Shown: positions 1-8,716 of the stretch, one piece after another | Layout of the letters: each line of letters starts with the position of its first letter | Position numbering within the stretch: position 1 is the stretch's first letter | NCBI RefSeq assembly: GCF_024125445.1 | Contig: NZ_JAMXWM010000005.1 | Coordinates: forward strand, 62,001-126,000 | Length of the DNA: 64,000 nucleotides | Origin: Sporolactobacillus shoreicorticis | GTDB lineage: Bacteria; Bacillota; Bacilli; Bacillales; Sporolactobacillaceae | Direction: 5' to 3' | The notes under the pieces: generated by a model | Told to the model about the DNA's origin: nothing | What the model saw: only the letters and a program-made list of their open reading frames with translations | Databases searched by the model: none | Program-made: the position numbers and the translations under genes

Positions 1-4
1 TTTC

Positions 5-1024
5 ATGAAAAAAATCGTTGTGCTCATTCTCGTCGGTCTTATGTCCGCAGCTCTATTGCTCTCCGGCTGCTCCTCGTCGTCAAAAAGCGGGAGCAGTGAA
101 AGCAAAAGCAGTAAGAATCAGTTTAAGGGAACCGTAAAACTAGGTATTTCATCTTGGATTGGTTTTGCGCCTATGTATCTTGCAGAGGAAAAGGGATTTT
201 TCGAGAAAAACGGTGTGAAAGTAAAACTGCAGACGATTCAAAGTGCAAGCGACCGACGCACAGCAATGGCGGCGAACCGTATTCAGGGCTTCTTCACGAC
301 TGTTGATACTCATGTCATGACAGCGGCTGCTGACATTCCCGTTTATCAAGTATTGGCGCTTGACACATCGAGCGGCGGCGATGGCATTGTTGCCAAAAAG
401 AACATCAAATCGTTTGCGGATCTGAAAGGGAAAAAAGTCGCTATTGATACGAGCGGCGGTGCCAGCTATTTCTGGTTTATGTACATGCTTGATCAAAACA
501 AAATGACGATGGATGATGTACAGATTGTCAACATGAGTGCCGGAGATGCCGGAGCGGCTTTTGTCGGCGGCAAAGTAGATGCCGCGGTGACCTGGCAGCC
601 TTGGCTGACCAAAGCTGAAAAGACATCCTTTGGCCATGTCCTCCTCTCCAGTGACAAGACTCCCGGATTAATTGTTGATTCCCTTGGCCTGCGTAAAGAC
701 TTTGTCGATGAGAATCCGAAGCTTGTACAGGGTATTGTTGATGCATGGTATGATGCGCTTGATTATGCAAAAGAGAATCCTGATGAAGCAAATAAAATTA
801 TGGCGAAAAGTATGGGTCAGACTGTAAACGATTTTAAAGCTACCGAACCGGATGTAACTTTCTATGATAAAGCGGGCAATATTAAATATTTTGGTACAAA
901 GAGTGATCCGGGACTGATTTATGACGTGACGGACAAAGCAGCAACTTTTTGGAAGAAGGTCAAGCTGATCAGTAAACAGCCGAAGGCATCAGACCTGATT
1001 AATGGTGATTTTGTCGGTAAATAA
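5..1024 (+). CDS. ABC transporter substrate-binding lipoprotein (SsuA/TauA/NMT1-like)
   Basis: This is a 339-residue lipoprotein precursor. A positively charged start and hydrophobic segment lead to the lipobox LLSGC (Cys22), followed by a Ser/Lys-rich linker. The body matches the NMT1/SsuA/TauA class of periplasmic-binding folds: an early SSWIGFAPMYLAEEKGFF stretch and a DAAVTWQPWL segment are typical. It would be anchored outside the membrane and deliver a small ligand to the permease (4399-5229) and ATPase (5245-6036). The hutU and hutI genes lie between this gene and its transporter partners, so urocanate, histidine or a related imidazole compound is the likely ligand; that is inference. 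The family also binds sulfonates, nitrate and thiamine precursors. The operon may begin upstream of the window. Confidence 0.88.
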   Translation: MKKIVVLILVGLMSAALLLSGCSSSSKSGSSESKSSKNQFKGTVKLGISSWIGFAPMYLAEEKGFFEKNGVKVKLQTIQSASDRRTAMAANRIQGFFTTVDTHVMTAAADIPVYQVLALDTSSGGDGIVAKKNIKSFADLKGKKVAIDTSGGASYFWFMYMLDQNKMTMDDVQIVNMSAGDAGAAFVGGKVDAAVTWQPWLTKAEKTSFGHVLLSSDKTPGLIVDSLGLRKDFVDENPKLVQGIVDAWYDALDYAKENPDEANKIMAKSMGQTVNDFKATEPDVTFYDKAGNIKYFGTKSDPGLIYDVTDKAATFWKKVKLISKQPKASDLINGDFVGK

Positions 1025-1097
1025 GGCATCTGGTTGATTGCACCTTACCGTCTCAGTGAGGGCACTTTTTCTTGAATAAAAAAAGGAGGCTTTTGCA

Positions 1098-3134
1098 ATG
1101 ACTGTTCGACCTGATTCACAGTATTCTTTATCAATTTTAGAAGAAGGAAAGCCGCTGCCTGACTATCCTGAATTTGTTGAAGACATTCGACGCGCGCCTG
1201 ACAGGGGGTATACGCTGAGTCCGCAACAGACTCGTGTCGCGTTAAAGAATGCCTTGCGCTACATTCCGGAGAAGTATCATGAACAATTGATCTCTGAATT
1301 TCTTAACGAATTAAAGACACGCGGCCGTATTTATGGTTATCGCTTCAGACCTGTAGGTCACATCTATGGAAAACCAATTGATACCTATAAAGGGAAGTGT
1401 ACTGAGGGCAAAGCATTTCAGGTCATGATCGACAATAACCTTGATTTCGATGTCGCGCTTTATCCATACGAGCTGGTTACCTATGGCGAAACAGGAAGTG
1501 TTTGTCAAAATTGGATGCAGTATCGTTTGATAAAAAAGTATCTCGAAAATTTGGAGGAGGATCAGACTTTAGTGCTTGAATCAGGGCATCCGCTTGGCGT
1601 TTTTAAGACGAAGCCCGAAGCCCCGCGCGTCATTTTGACCAATGCGCTGATGGTTGGTGAATTTGATAATTTGAAAGATTGGGAGATTGCTGAACAGATG
1701 GGTGTGGCCAATTACGGTCAGATGACGGCAGGCGGGTGGATGTATATCGGTCCACAAGGAATTGTTCATGGCACATATAACACGTTGCTCAATGCCGGAC
1801 GTGAAAAGTTAGGCATTCCAAATGAGGCAGACCTTTCCGGTTATCTGTTTATCAGTTCAGGCCTCGGCGGAATGAGCGGCGCCCAGCCGAAAGCGGTGGA
1901 AATTGCTCATGGAGTTGGAATTATTGCCGAGGTCGACCAGTCGCGAATCGACACACGTCTTCGTCAAGGGTGGGTCAATGTATCTTCGGATAATCTCGAT
2001 AAGATTTTCGCGATTGCTCAGAAACATTTGGACGATAAAACAACTGTGTCTATTGCTTATCACGGAAACATTGTCGATCTGCTGGATTATGTGGTTGCGC
2101 ATGACATAAAGGTAGACCTGTTATCTGATCAAACATCTTGTCATGCGGTTTATGAAGGGGGTTATTGTCCGCAGGGGCTTACCTTCGACGAACGAACGAA
2201 AATGCTCAGTGAGAATCGAGAACATTTTAATCAATTTGTTGATCAATCACTAAAGCATCATTATGCATGCATTAAAGCACTCGTTAACCAAGGCACTTAC
2301 TTTTTTGATTATGGCAATTCCTTTTTAAAAGCCGTTTATGATGCGGGAGTGACTGAAATTTCGAAGAACGGGCGCGATGATAAAGACGGCTTTACACTTC
2401 CTTCTTACGTGGAAGACATTATGGGTCCTCAACTGTTTGATTATGGTTACGGTCCCTTTCGCTGGGTTTGTCTGAGCGGTAAGGACGGGGATTTGCAAAA
2501 AACGGATCAGGCAGCGATGGCTTGTATTGATCCGAACAGACGGTATCAGGATCGAGATAATTACAATTGGATTCGCGATGCGGAGAAAAATCAGCTTGTT
2601 GTCGGAACAAAAGCGCGAATCCTGTATCAGGATGCGGAAGGACGAATTGCGATTGCATTGAAATTCAATCAGATGGTCAGAAATCATGAGATCGGACCGG
2701 TGATGATCGGGCGTGATCATCACGATGTCAGCGGTACGGATTCCCCGTTTCGAGAAACGGCCAACATCAAAGACGGGAGCAACGTGATGGCGGACATGGC
2801 TGTTCAATGTTTTGCAGGGAATGCGGCCCGTGGCATGAGTCTGGTTGCGCTTCACAATGGCGGCGGTGTGGGCATCGGCAAATCAATCAACGGCGGTTTT
2901 GGTTTAGTGCTCGACGGCAGCACGCGCGTGGATGAGATTATTAAGCAGGCAATCCTTTGGGATGTCATGGGCGGCGTTGCACGGAGAAACTGGGCGCGAA
3001 ACGAACACTCAATGGAAACAGCCGTTGCATTTAATCAGAAATACCAAGGTGAAAACTATTTGACAATTCCTCACTTGGTTAATGAAGAACTGCTCACAGA
3101 GTTGTGCGGATCTGAAGGCGGAAGCAATGAATAA
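1098..3134 (+). CDS. hutU: urocanate hydratase, long form
   Basis: Urocanase converts urocanate to 4-imidazolone-5-propionate, the second step of histidine breakdown, using tightly bound NAD+. At 678 residues it is about 120 longer than the classical Bacillus-type enzyme (about 550) and belongs with the longer bacterial urocanases. Family blocks visible are SSGLGGMSGAQ (nucleotide-binding loop), DQTSCHAVYEGGY, GPVMIGRDHHD and LHNGGGVGIGKS. An AAAAAAAGGAGG-type ribosome site precedes the ATG. hutI starts inside the last codons, so the two are translationally coupled. No hutH is present downstream; it may lie upstream of the window. Confidence 0.93.
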   Translation: MTVRPDSQYSLSILEEGKPLPDYPEFVEDIRRAPDRGYTLSPQQTRVALKNALRYIPEKYHEQLISEFLNELKTRGRIYGYRFRPVGHIYGKPIDTYKGKCTEGKAFQVMIDNNLDFDVALYPYELVTYGETGSVCQNWMQYRLIKKYLENLEEDQTLVLESGHPLGVFKTKPEAPRVILTNALMVGEFDNLKDWEIAEQMGVANYGQMTAGGWMYIGPQGIVHGTYNTLLNAGREKLGIPNEADLSGYLFISSGLGGMSGAQPKAVEIAHGVGIIAEVDQSRIDTRLRQGWVNVSSDNLDKIFAIAQKHLDDKTTVSIAYHGNIVDLLDYVVAHDIKVDLLSDQTSCHAVYEGGYCPQGLTFDERTKMLSENREHFNQFVDQSLKHHYACIKALVNQGTYFFDYGNSFLKAVYDAGVTEISKNGRDDKDGFTLPSYVEDIMGPQLFDYGYGPFRWVCLSGKDGDLQKTDQAAMACIDPNRRYQDRDNYNWIRDAEKNQLVVGTKARILYQDAEGRIAIALKFNQMVRNHEIGPVMIGRDHHDVSGTDSPFRETANIKDGSNVMADMAVQCFAGNAARGMSLVALHNGGGVGIGKSINGGFGLVLDGSTRVDEIIKQAILWDVMGGVARRNWARNEHSMETAVAFNQKYQGENYLTIPHLVNEELLTELCGSEGGSNE

Positions 3135-4368
3135 ACGAGTCATCCTCCATGCATCGGAGATTGCAACGCCAATGGGGATAAAAGCGCGAGCAGGAAAAGA
3201 AATGTCTGAGATCAAAATCATTCAAGACGGTGCTATCGTCATTGAAGATGGACTGATTATTGCCGTTGATACAAGTTCATCCATAGCGTCTGAATTTGAC
3301 CTTGAACAATACACTGTAACTGATGCTTCAGGAAAGAGTATTGTTCCGGGATTCATCGATTCTCATACTCATTTCGTTTTTGGTGGGTTCAGACCTGATG
3401 AATTTTTAATGCGGTTGTCCGGCAAATCTTATATGGAAATTATGAAAGCCGGAGGAGGGATTGAAAATACGGTTCGGGCAACACGTGCAGATTCTTTTGA
3501 TTCACTCTATAGCAGTGGGCGTCAGCGGCTGGACGGCATGGTTCGTTTAGGCATCACAACCGTTGAGGGAAAAAGCGGATACGGCTTGGATATGGAAACC
3601 GAGCTGCGTATGCTTCGCGTGATGAAAAAATTAAATACCGATCATTTGGTTGATGTTGTGCCGACATATCTGGGGGCGCATGCGATACCTCGTGAATTTA
3701 AAGCGAATCATCAGGCATACATTCAATTTATGATTGATAAAGTCATTCCCGAAGTGGCTAAGGGGCATTTGGCCGACTTCTGTGATGTCTTCTGTGAAGA
3801 AGGGGTTTTTTCCATTGCTGAATCGCGCCGGTTGCTGAATGCGGCAAAAGACCATGGTTTTTTGCTAAAGATTCATGCGGATGAAATTGAATCAATGGGT
3901 GGAGCTGAGTTGGCCGCTGAAGTTGGCACCGTTTCCGCCGATCATTTATTAGAAGCCTCTGAGCAAGGGATTCGAATGCTTGCTGAACAGAGAATTGTTA
4001 CAACATTGCTTCCGGCAACCGCGTTCTGTTTGAATAAACCGTATGCTGATGCACGCAAGATGATTGATGCAGGTTGTGCGATTGCTTTGGGCAGCGACTT
4101 TAACCCCGGAAGTTGTTTTACCTATTCCGCACCGCTCATTTTTGCACTTGCAGGGATTCATATGCGGATGACCAGTGAGGAAGTGCTGACCGCGTTTACA
4201 CTCAATGGGGCGGCGGCACTGAATCGTTCCGGTATCATAGGCAGCATTGAACCCGGAAAAAGGGCTGACCTAGTTCTGCTCAATTACCCAAGCTATAAAT
4301 TTCTTATATACAATACGGCAACAAACTGTGTCAATAGAGTAATTAAGAACGGACAAGATGCGTTCTGA
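3127..4368 (+). CDS. hutI: imidazolonepropionase
   Basis: This amidohydrolase hydrolyses imidazolone-5-propionate to N-formimino-L-glutamate, the third step of histidine degradation. Zinc-site and active-site signatures are visible: IDSHTHFVFGG near residue 65, KIHADE in the middle, SADHL, and GSDFNPGS late. I place the start at ATG 3127, giving 413 residues as expected for the family. The open frame extends to 3082, but those 15 residues are encoded inside hutU and have no homology. The start overlaps the hutU stop by 8 nt, which implies coupled translation. The next step (hutG or hutF type) is not encoded nearby. Confidence 0.93.
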   Translation: MNKRVILHASEIATPMGIKARAGKEMSEIKIIQDGAIVIEDGLIIAVDTSSSIASEFDLEQYTVTDASGKSIVPGFIDSHTHFVFGGFRPDEFLMRLSGKSYMEIMKAGGGIENTVRATRADSFDSLYSSGRQRLDGMVRLGITTVEGKSGYGLDMETELRMLRVMKKLNTDHLVDVVPTYLGAHAIPREFKANHQAYIQFMIDKVIPEVAKGHLADFCDVFCEEGVFSIAESRRLLNAAKDHGFLLKIHADEIESMGGAELAAEVGTVSADHLLEASEQGIRMLAEQRIVTTLLPATAFCLNKPYADARKMIDAGCAIALGSDFNPGSCFTYSAPLIFALAGIHMRMTSEEVLTAFTLNGAAALNRSGIIGSIEPGKRADLVLLNYPSYKFLIYNTATNCVNRVIKNGQDAF

Positions 4369-4398
4369 ATGGAACGATTTCTGGAAGGAGGTCATTAG

Positions 4399-5229
4399 AT
4401 GGAACGTGATATCCAAATCAGTAAAAATGTGAAAAAATCAAGCACATCGCTGAAACGATTATTTACACCGATGGTAAACATCAAGCACAGTTTGTATTTG
4501 ACTTTAGGAGTAGTTGGTTTCGTAGTTGTACTTGCGGCTTGGAGCGCACTGACATATGGCGGGATGGTTGACCCTATATTTCTTCCTACGCCGACCGATA
4601 CTTTTAGAGCTGCTGTTGATCTGTTCACGCAATTAAATTTTACTCATGATATATGGGTGACGATTATTCGGGTCATTATTGGTTTCCTATTGGCGGCAGT
4701 GGTAGCAGTTCCGTTAGGAATCATGCTGGGCACCTATAAACCAATTGAAGGTTTCTTGGAGCCGCTCATGTCTTTCATTCGTTATTTGCCGGCGTCTGCT
4801 TTTATTCCCCTCTTTATTCTGTGGATTGGGGTCAGCGAGTCGCAAAAAATAGCTGTCATTTTTATGGGCAGTTTTCCACAGTTAATCCTAATGGTTGCGG
4901 CTGCTACAAAAAGTGTACAAACAGATCTTATTGATGTGTCCTATACGCTTGGTACATCGCGGGCAGCGGTTTTATGGCGAGTAATTTTACCAGCAAGCAT
5001 GCCTCGGATTATGGACTCTTTGCGTATGGTACTTGGCTGGGCCTGGACCTATATTATTGTTGCTGAACTCGTCGGTGCATCGTCCGGGATCGGATACATG
5101 ATTATTCAATCACAGCGAATGCTGAAAACATCTAATATTTTTGTCGGTATTCTGATTATCGGTTTGATTGGCCTTATCTTTGATTATTTATTTAAATTCC
5201 TGTCAAAACGATTATTCCCATGGAGCTAA
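4399..5229 (+). CDS. ABC transporter permease (SsuC/TauC family)
   Basis: This is a 276-residue integral membrane protein with about six hydrophobic segments and the binding-protein-dependent transport inner membrane fold. The cytoplasmic EAA-type loop that docks the ATPase is represented around DVSYTLGTSRAAVLWRVILP. A GGAGG ribosome site lies 7 nt before the ATG. The gene follows hutI by 30 nt and precedes the ATPase by 15 nt, so it is in the same operon as hutU and hutI. Its homologues move sulfonates, nitrate or pyrimidine precursors; here the enzyme neighbours suggest an imidazole substrate, by inference. Confidence 0.9.
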   Translation: MERDIQISKNVKKSSTSLKRLFTPMVNIKHSLYLTLGVVGFVVVLAAWSALTYGGMVDPIFLPTPTDTFRAAVDLFTQLNFTHDIWVTIIRVIIGFLLAAVVAVPLGIMLGTYKPIEGFLEPLMSFIRYLPASAFIPLFILWIGVSESQKIAVIFMGSFPQLILMVAAATKSVQTDLIDVSYTLGTSRAAVLWRVILPASMPRIMDSLRMVLGWAWTYIIVAELVGASSGIGYMIIQSQRMLKTSNIFVGILIIGLIGLIFDYLFKFLSKRLFPWS

Positions 5230-5244
5230 GGAGGATGAATCTAC

Positions 5245-6036
5245 ATGAGTAAGATCGTTCAAAAACTCGAGATCTCAAATCTGTCGAAGACATTCATGCA
5301 GAAGGAACGCAAGATTCAGGCGCTGAACAACATTAATCTTGACGTGAAGGACAAAGAATTTGTTGCGATTCTTGGCGCATCAGGATGCGGGAAATCGACC
5401 TTGCTGAGAATTATCGGCGGACTCGAAACACCTTCTGAGGGAACCGTATTGATTAATGGAGGCGCGATTACAGAGCCGGGTGCGGATCGCGGAATGGTTT
5501 TTCAGTCCTATACGCTTTTTCCCTGGCTGACGGTTCAGAAAAATATCGAATTCGGCCTGCGTGAAAAAGGAGTGACCGCAGCAAAACGTGAAAAAATTGC
5601 CAAGGAATATATTGAAATTGTCGGATTAAAAGGATTTGAGCATGCATATCCCAAAGCTCTGTCCGGCGGAATGAAACAGCGCGTAGCGATTGCGCGTGCT
5701 CTGGCAAACGACCCCGAATTGATTTTACTCGATGAACCATTCGGTGCGCTGGATATGCAGACACGCAGTCTGATGCAAGAACTGCTGCTAGATGTTTGGC
5801 AAAAATCACAAAAGACCGTTATATTGGTGACTCATGACATTGATGAAGCTATTTTTATGGCTGATCGTGTGGTCATCATGGAATCGCGGCCGGGTAAAAT
5901 TAAAGAGATTATTCCAATTGATTTCCCGCGTCCAAGAGATTACCACGTGAAAACATCGGAAAAATTCCTTAATTATAAAGCACGGGCGGTTGAATTAATC
6001 CGAAGTGAGACCTTAAAAGGCATGAATGCTGTGTAA
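5245..6036 (+). CDS. ABC transporter ATP-binding protein (SsuB/TauB family)
   Basis: This 263-residue ATPase drives the importer made by 5-1024 and 4399-5229. Walker A GASGCGKST lies near residue 48, the signature LSGGMKQR near 143, Walker B LILLDEPFGALD near 158, and the switch His in LVTHDIDEA. The C-terminal stretch on metabolically typical SsuB/TauB proteins (ESRPGKIKEIIPIDFPRPR) is present. An AAGGAGG site precedes the ATG. It is the last gene of the operon and is followed by hairpins at 6129-6202. Confidence 0.93.
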   Translation: MSKIVQKLEISNLSKTFMQKERKIQALNNINLDVKDKEFVAILGASGCGKSTLLRIIGGLETPSEGTVLINGGAITEPGADRGMVFQSYTLFPWLTVQKNIEFGLREKGVTAAKREKIAKEYIEIVGLKGFEHAYPKALSGGMKQRVAIARALANDPELILLDEPFGALDMQTRSLMQELLLDVWQKSQKTVILVTHDIDEAIFMADRVVIMESRPGKIKEIIPIDFPRPRDYHVKTSEKFLNYKARAVELIRSETLKGMNAV

Positions 6037-6128
6037 TAAAGGCATGGTTGTCTATAGAATACTGATGGTGAGGTTACATGGAGAGATTCCGTTTTTGAAC
6101 TGAAACGAATTTAGCATGGTTATGAGCA

Positions 6129-6202
6129 GGAGGCCAAGGGTTCAGTCACCTTGGCCTCCATAAATAGATAATATGAAGTCGAAGAACTTCCTTGGCTTTT
6201 TT
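6129..6202 (+). terminator. perfect 11-bp hairpin with a possible alternative terminator pairing
   Basis: GGAGGCCAAGG (6129-6139) and CCTTGGCCTCC (6149-6159) are exact complements around a 9-nt loop but have no T tract. A second CCTTGGC at 6190-6196 is followed by TTTTTT (6197-6202) and could instead pair with GCCAAGG (6133-6139) as an intrinsic terminator. It ends the hut-ABC operon. Confidence 0.6.
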
Positions 6203-6314
6203 GTATTGAGGGTGCCAACTGTGACTTTTTCACTGTTTCTTCTCTTGCTGCGTTTTTAATAAGTTTTACTATAAATTCGGCTGTGATTCACAAATCTTTC
6301 TAACTCTTTCATTG

Positions 6315-7508
6315 TTAGTTATGAACCAGCTCCATAACATCCCGCCGCATGCTCTGTGGGACTGTTTTCGTTGGTGTGCCGATCCGGACGAGCATTTGAA
6401 TGGTTTGTCCTTTTGGCGCGTAGCTTCGATGAATGCCTGTATACTGCTTGTTCATCTCAGGATATTCTTCCAGCGCTTGGCTGACGGGCTGCACGGCGAG
6501 ACCGAGACTTGCGGCGGTCAGTGTCAATCTGCTGTAAATCATGCCGCTTTTAACCTGACTGGCACGGCTGTTGTCATCGGATGAAATCATAGCATATGCG
6601 GGTGTGTGATCGATTGCCGCCTGCGTTGATTGAATCATGAGATCAGATGAAGCTTTGGTATTGTTAAGGGAAGGAAAAAGCGTGATCAGACCTTGCATGA
6701 AGTAGAGTCTGAATCCCGATGTGCCTTGACCTTCAAAGGAGAATCCGTAACGTTTTTTGTTTTTTTGCGACTCATTTGCGCGGAAAATGGCTTCTGCTTC
6801 GTCCATGACACGCCGCGTGCCGGCCTCAATCTTTACGCTGTTCAAGGCGAATTTTCCAAGTTTTTTCACATCGGCCTTGTCTTGGTAAATTTTTGTTTCA
6901 AATTTATTTTCGCTGAGAGTTTCCAATGCGTCGATCTGCGCAGCGGTTAGTTTTGCCGATTTGTAGGTTTCTCGGTTTGTGTCGGGAATATAGATCGCGT
7001 TAAAAAGCGGGCTCTGTTGCGGTTTCGCTCGTTTCAAGGTTATTTTTGCAACAGGCTTGGCAGACATGCTTTGTGCAAGCTGCTGTTCGTTGTACGTGCC
7101 GCCTGGAAACAGGGAGATTGTTGCAGGATAACCGATTGATCGGCCTGCGACCGCAACGTAGTCCAAAAAGGTGCCTTGGGTTACCATCAACTGTCGCGCC
7201 TCAGGATCAGCCTGCGGAGACATTCGGTTCGCGTCGGCAAAAAGGTAGAATGTGTTGGGATCATTTTTGTCAAGTTTAATGATCCATGGCTGCATATTAT
7301 GTCCGTTGGCAGCGAGAAGTCCATAGGCCGCCAGCCGAATACGCGGGTCTTTGAAACGGTTCGCATAACTTTTGTCCCATGGCTGCAGATACGTTTGGCT
7401 CTGAAACAAGCCGCCGGTCAGAAGGATGGCGGCGAGTGCCAGAAAAATGAGAGTGATGAAGCTCGCAATACTAATGATAATCACTTTTTTCACGCCTTTT
7501 CTTTTCAC
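6315..7508 (-). CDS. Acg-like nitroreductase-family membrane-anchored protein
   Basis: This 397-residue protein has an N-terminal membrane segment (about residues 9-32) followed by a domain resembling the Acg branch of FMN-binding nitroreductases. The block AANGHNMQPWIIKL matches the flavin-phosphate region of that family, and a late segment (TLTAASLGLAVQPVSQ) matches the second half. Acg-type proteins are suspected to sequester flavin or reduce quinone/nitro compounds; the role here is unknown. Its start overlaps the end of the TetR gene by 4 nt (7505-7508), so the two are co-transcribed and the TetR protein probably controls both. Topology predicts an extracytoplasmic or membrane-tethered catalytic domain. 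Confidence 0.75.
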   Translation of the reverse strand: MKRKGVKKVIIISIASFITLIFLALAAILLTGGLFQSQTYLQPWDKSYANRFKDPRIRLAAYGLLAANGHNMQPWIIKLDKNDPNTFYLFADANRMSPQADPEARQLMVTQGTFLDYVAVAGRSIGYPATISLFPGGTYNEQQLAQSMSAKPVAKITLKRAKPQQSPLFNAIYIPDTNRETYKSAKLTAAQIDALETLSENKFETKIYQDKADVKKLGKFALNSVKIEAGTRRVMDEAEAIFRANESQKNKKRYGFSFEGQGTSGFRLYFMQGLITLFPSLNNTKASSDLMIQSTQAAIDHTPAYAMISSDDNSRASQVKSGMIYSRLTLTAASLGLAVQPVSQALEEYPEMNKQYTGIHRSYAPKGQTIQMLVRIGTPTKTVPQSMRRDVMELVHN

Positions 7509-8158
7509 TTAAGGGCACCTCCATGGTTCTTGCAAATGGAATGGATGATCAGGTCAAAAGCATTGTCAATGAGTGTTTTGGGCGACAGATAATGATAGTT
7601 TGCCAAGTAATTCGTTTTTAATTTTGCGGTATTCAGAACCCCGTTCATACAAGACCATAAGATGAGGGCCGTGTGTTTCGAGTCCAAATCGCTTCGGAAC
7701 ACACCTTCTTCCTGTCCTTCCTGAATTAAGATCGCCAATCTGTGAAAAACGACCTCACCAAGCGCATAGCATTCTTCTTTTGAGGAATCAGGCACACCTT
7801 TTTGAAAATCATCCGCATTGTTTTCATATGAAAAGATGGCTGCAAAATACTCCGGAAAATCCACGCTGAATTGGTAAAAGGTTCCTGTCATTTGTTTGAG
7901 ACGCTCAATGATATTTGATAAATGACTTTCTTGATCCAGCATCGAAATCAGTTGTTTATAACCGCGAATCATGATTTCAAAATGAATCTGTTCCTTACTA
8001 TTAAAATACATGTAAAGTGTGCGCTTGCTGAAATGCGCTTCGTGGCACAGATCGTCCATTGTCGTACGTTCATAACCCTTGGAAAAAAACAGATGTTCGG
8101 CGGCGTCGATTATGGCTGCCCTTTTTTTCTCTTTCTGCAATATTCTTTTTGATGGCAA
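7505..8158 (-). CDS. TetR-family transcriptional repressor
   Basis: This 217-residue regulator has an N-terminal TetR helix-turn-helix (AAEHLFFSKGYERTTMDDLC, then FSKRTLYMYFNSKEQI) and a variable ligand-binding C-terminal part. The start is a TTG at 8158 with AGGAG 7 nt upstream; no ATG fits better. A perfect inverted repeat at 8171-8201 lies just upstream of the ribosome site, so autorepression is likely and would cover the nitroreductase gene that follows with a 4-nt overlap. The inducer cannot be read from sequence. Confidence 0.9.
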   Translation of the reverse strand: MPSKRILQKEKKRAAIIDAAEHLFFSKGYERTTMDDLCHEAHFSKRTLYMYFNSKEQIHFEIMIRGYKQLISMLDQESHLSNIIERLKQMTGTFYQFSVDFPEYFAAIFSYENNADDFQKGVPDSSKEECYALGEVVFHRLAILIQEGQEEGVFRSDLDSKHTALILWSCMNGVLNTAKLKTNYLANYHYLSPKTLIDNAFDLIIHSICKNHGGALK

Positions 8159-8170
8159 GAGATCGCTCCT

Positions 8171-8201
8171 AATAAAAGTAAACTAATGGTTTACTTTTAT
8201 T
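8171..8201. promoter_or_regulatory. probable TetR operator, 13-bp perfect arms
   Basis: AATAAAAGTAAAC (8171-8183) and GTTTACTTTTATT (8189-8201) are exact reverse complements around a 5-nt spacer. The site lies directly upstream of the TTG start and ribosome site of the TetR gene. Confidence 0.8.
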
Positions 8202-8296
8202 GTTAAATAAAAACTTGCCCCTGTCAAGAGGAACAAGCCGCTTGTTTGTTTTTGAAGGCATGAATTATGTTATAATTTTAATGTCTTTAGGGAATA

Positions 8297-8449
8297 TCAT
8301 TGGGCGAGGCGGTCATACTGATTCAATAATTGATCAAGATGATGGCTCATATGCTGGATCTCCGGTGAGGTAAGCGGTTGATAACGAGCGACTTGTGACA
8401 TCACGCTGCGCAATGCTTCGATTTTTCCGATGAGCTCTTGCTTATCCAT
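8297..8449 (-). CDS. Spo0E-like aspartyl-phosphate phosphatase family peptide
   Basis: This is a 50-residue protein, read from ATG 8449 to TGA 8297, with a strong GGAGGTGG ribosome site. It forms two helices: a first with KIEALRSVMSQV, a linker PLTSPEIQ, and a second with SHHLDQLLNQY. The SxxLDxLxxxY pattern of the second helix is the hallmark of Spo0E-family phosphatases, which dephosphorylate Spo0A~P and delay sporulation. Family members can have other targets, so the partner is unproven. The gene stands alone between the TetR operator and the sigW promoter. Confidence 0.72.
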   Translation of the reverse strand: MDKQELIGKIEALRSVMSQVARYQPLTSPEIQHMSHHLDQLLNQYDRLAQ

Positions 8450-8660
8450 ATGTCCCACCTCCAGGCTTAGTATTTGCTTAACTATAGGTTACCCCAACAG
8501 AAGTTTTTCAAACGAGCGCCTTTTTGGCGGACTGATGGCCGAATTCTTCGTTTTTCAGACGAATAACAGCTCATGAATAAAGCGATAAATAGAGAGTGTC
8601 CAACGAATAACTGTATAGGTTCAAGAACAGACTGTTTGTGAAAAAGCCTCATGACATCAA

Positions 8661-8687
8661 TGAAACTTGATACGAATCAAACACGTA
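8661..8687 (+). promoter_or_regulatory. sigma-W-type autoregulatory promoter
   Basis: TGAAAC at 8661-8666 and CGTA at 8684-8687 with a 17-nt spacer match the ECF sigma-W consensus. They lie 29 nt before the sigW start codon. This implies positive autoregulation of the sigW-rsiW unit. Confidence 0.75.
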
Positions 8688-8716
8688 GTAAATAATGCTT
8701 CAAATGAGAGGTTAAA

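Noticed and set aside
149-791. Minus-strand open frames within the binding-protein gene
   Set aside because: Antisense shadows of a gene with clear lipobox and family motifs.
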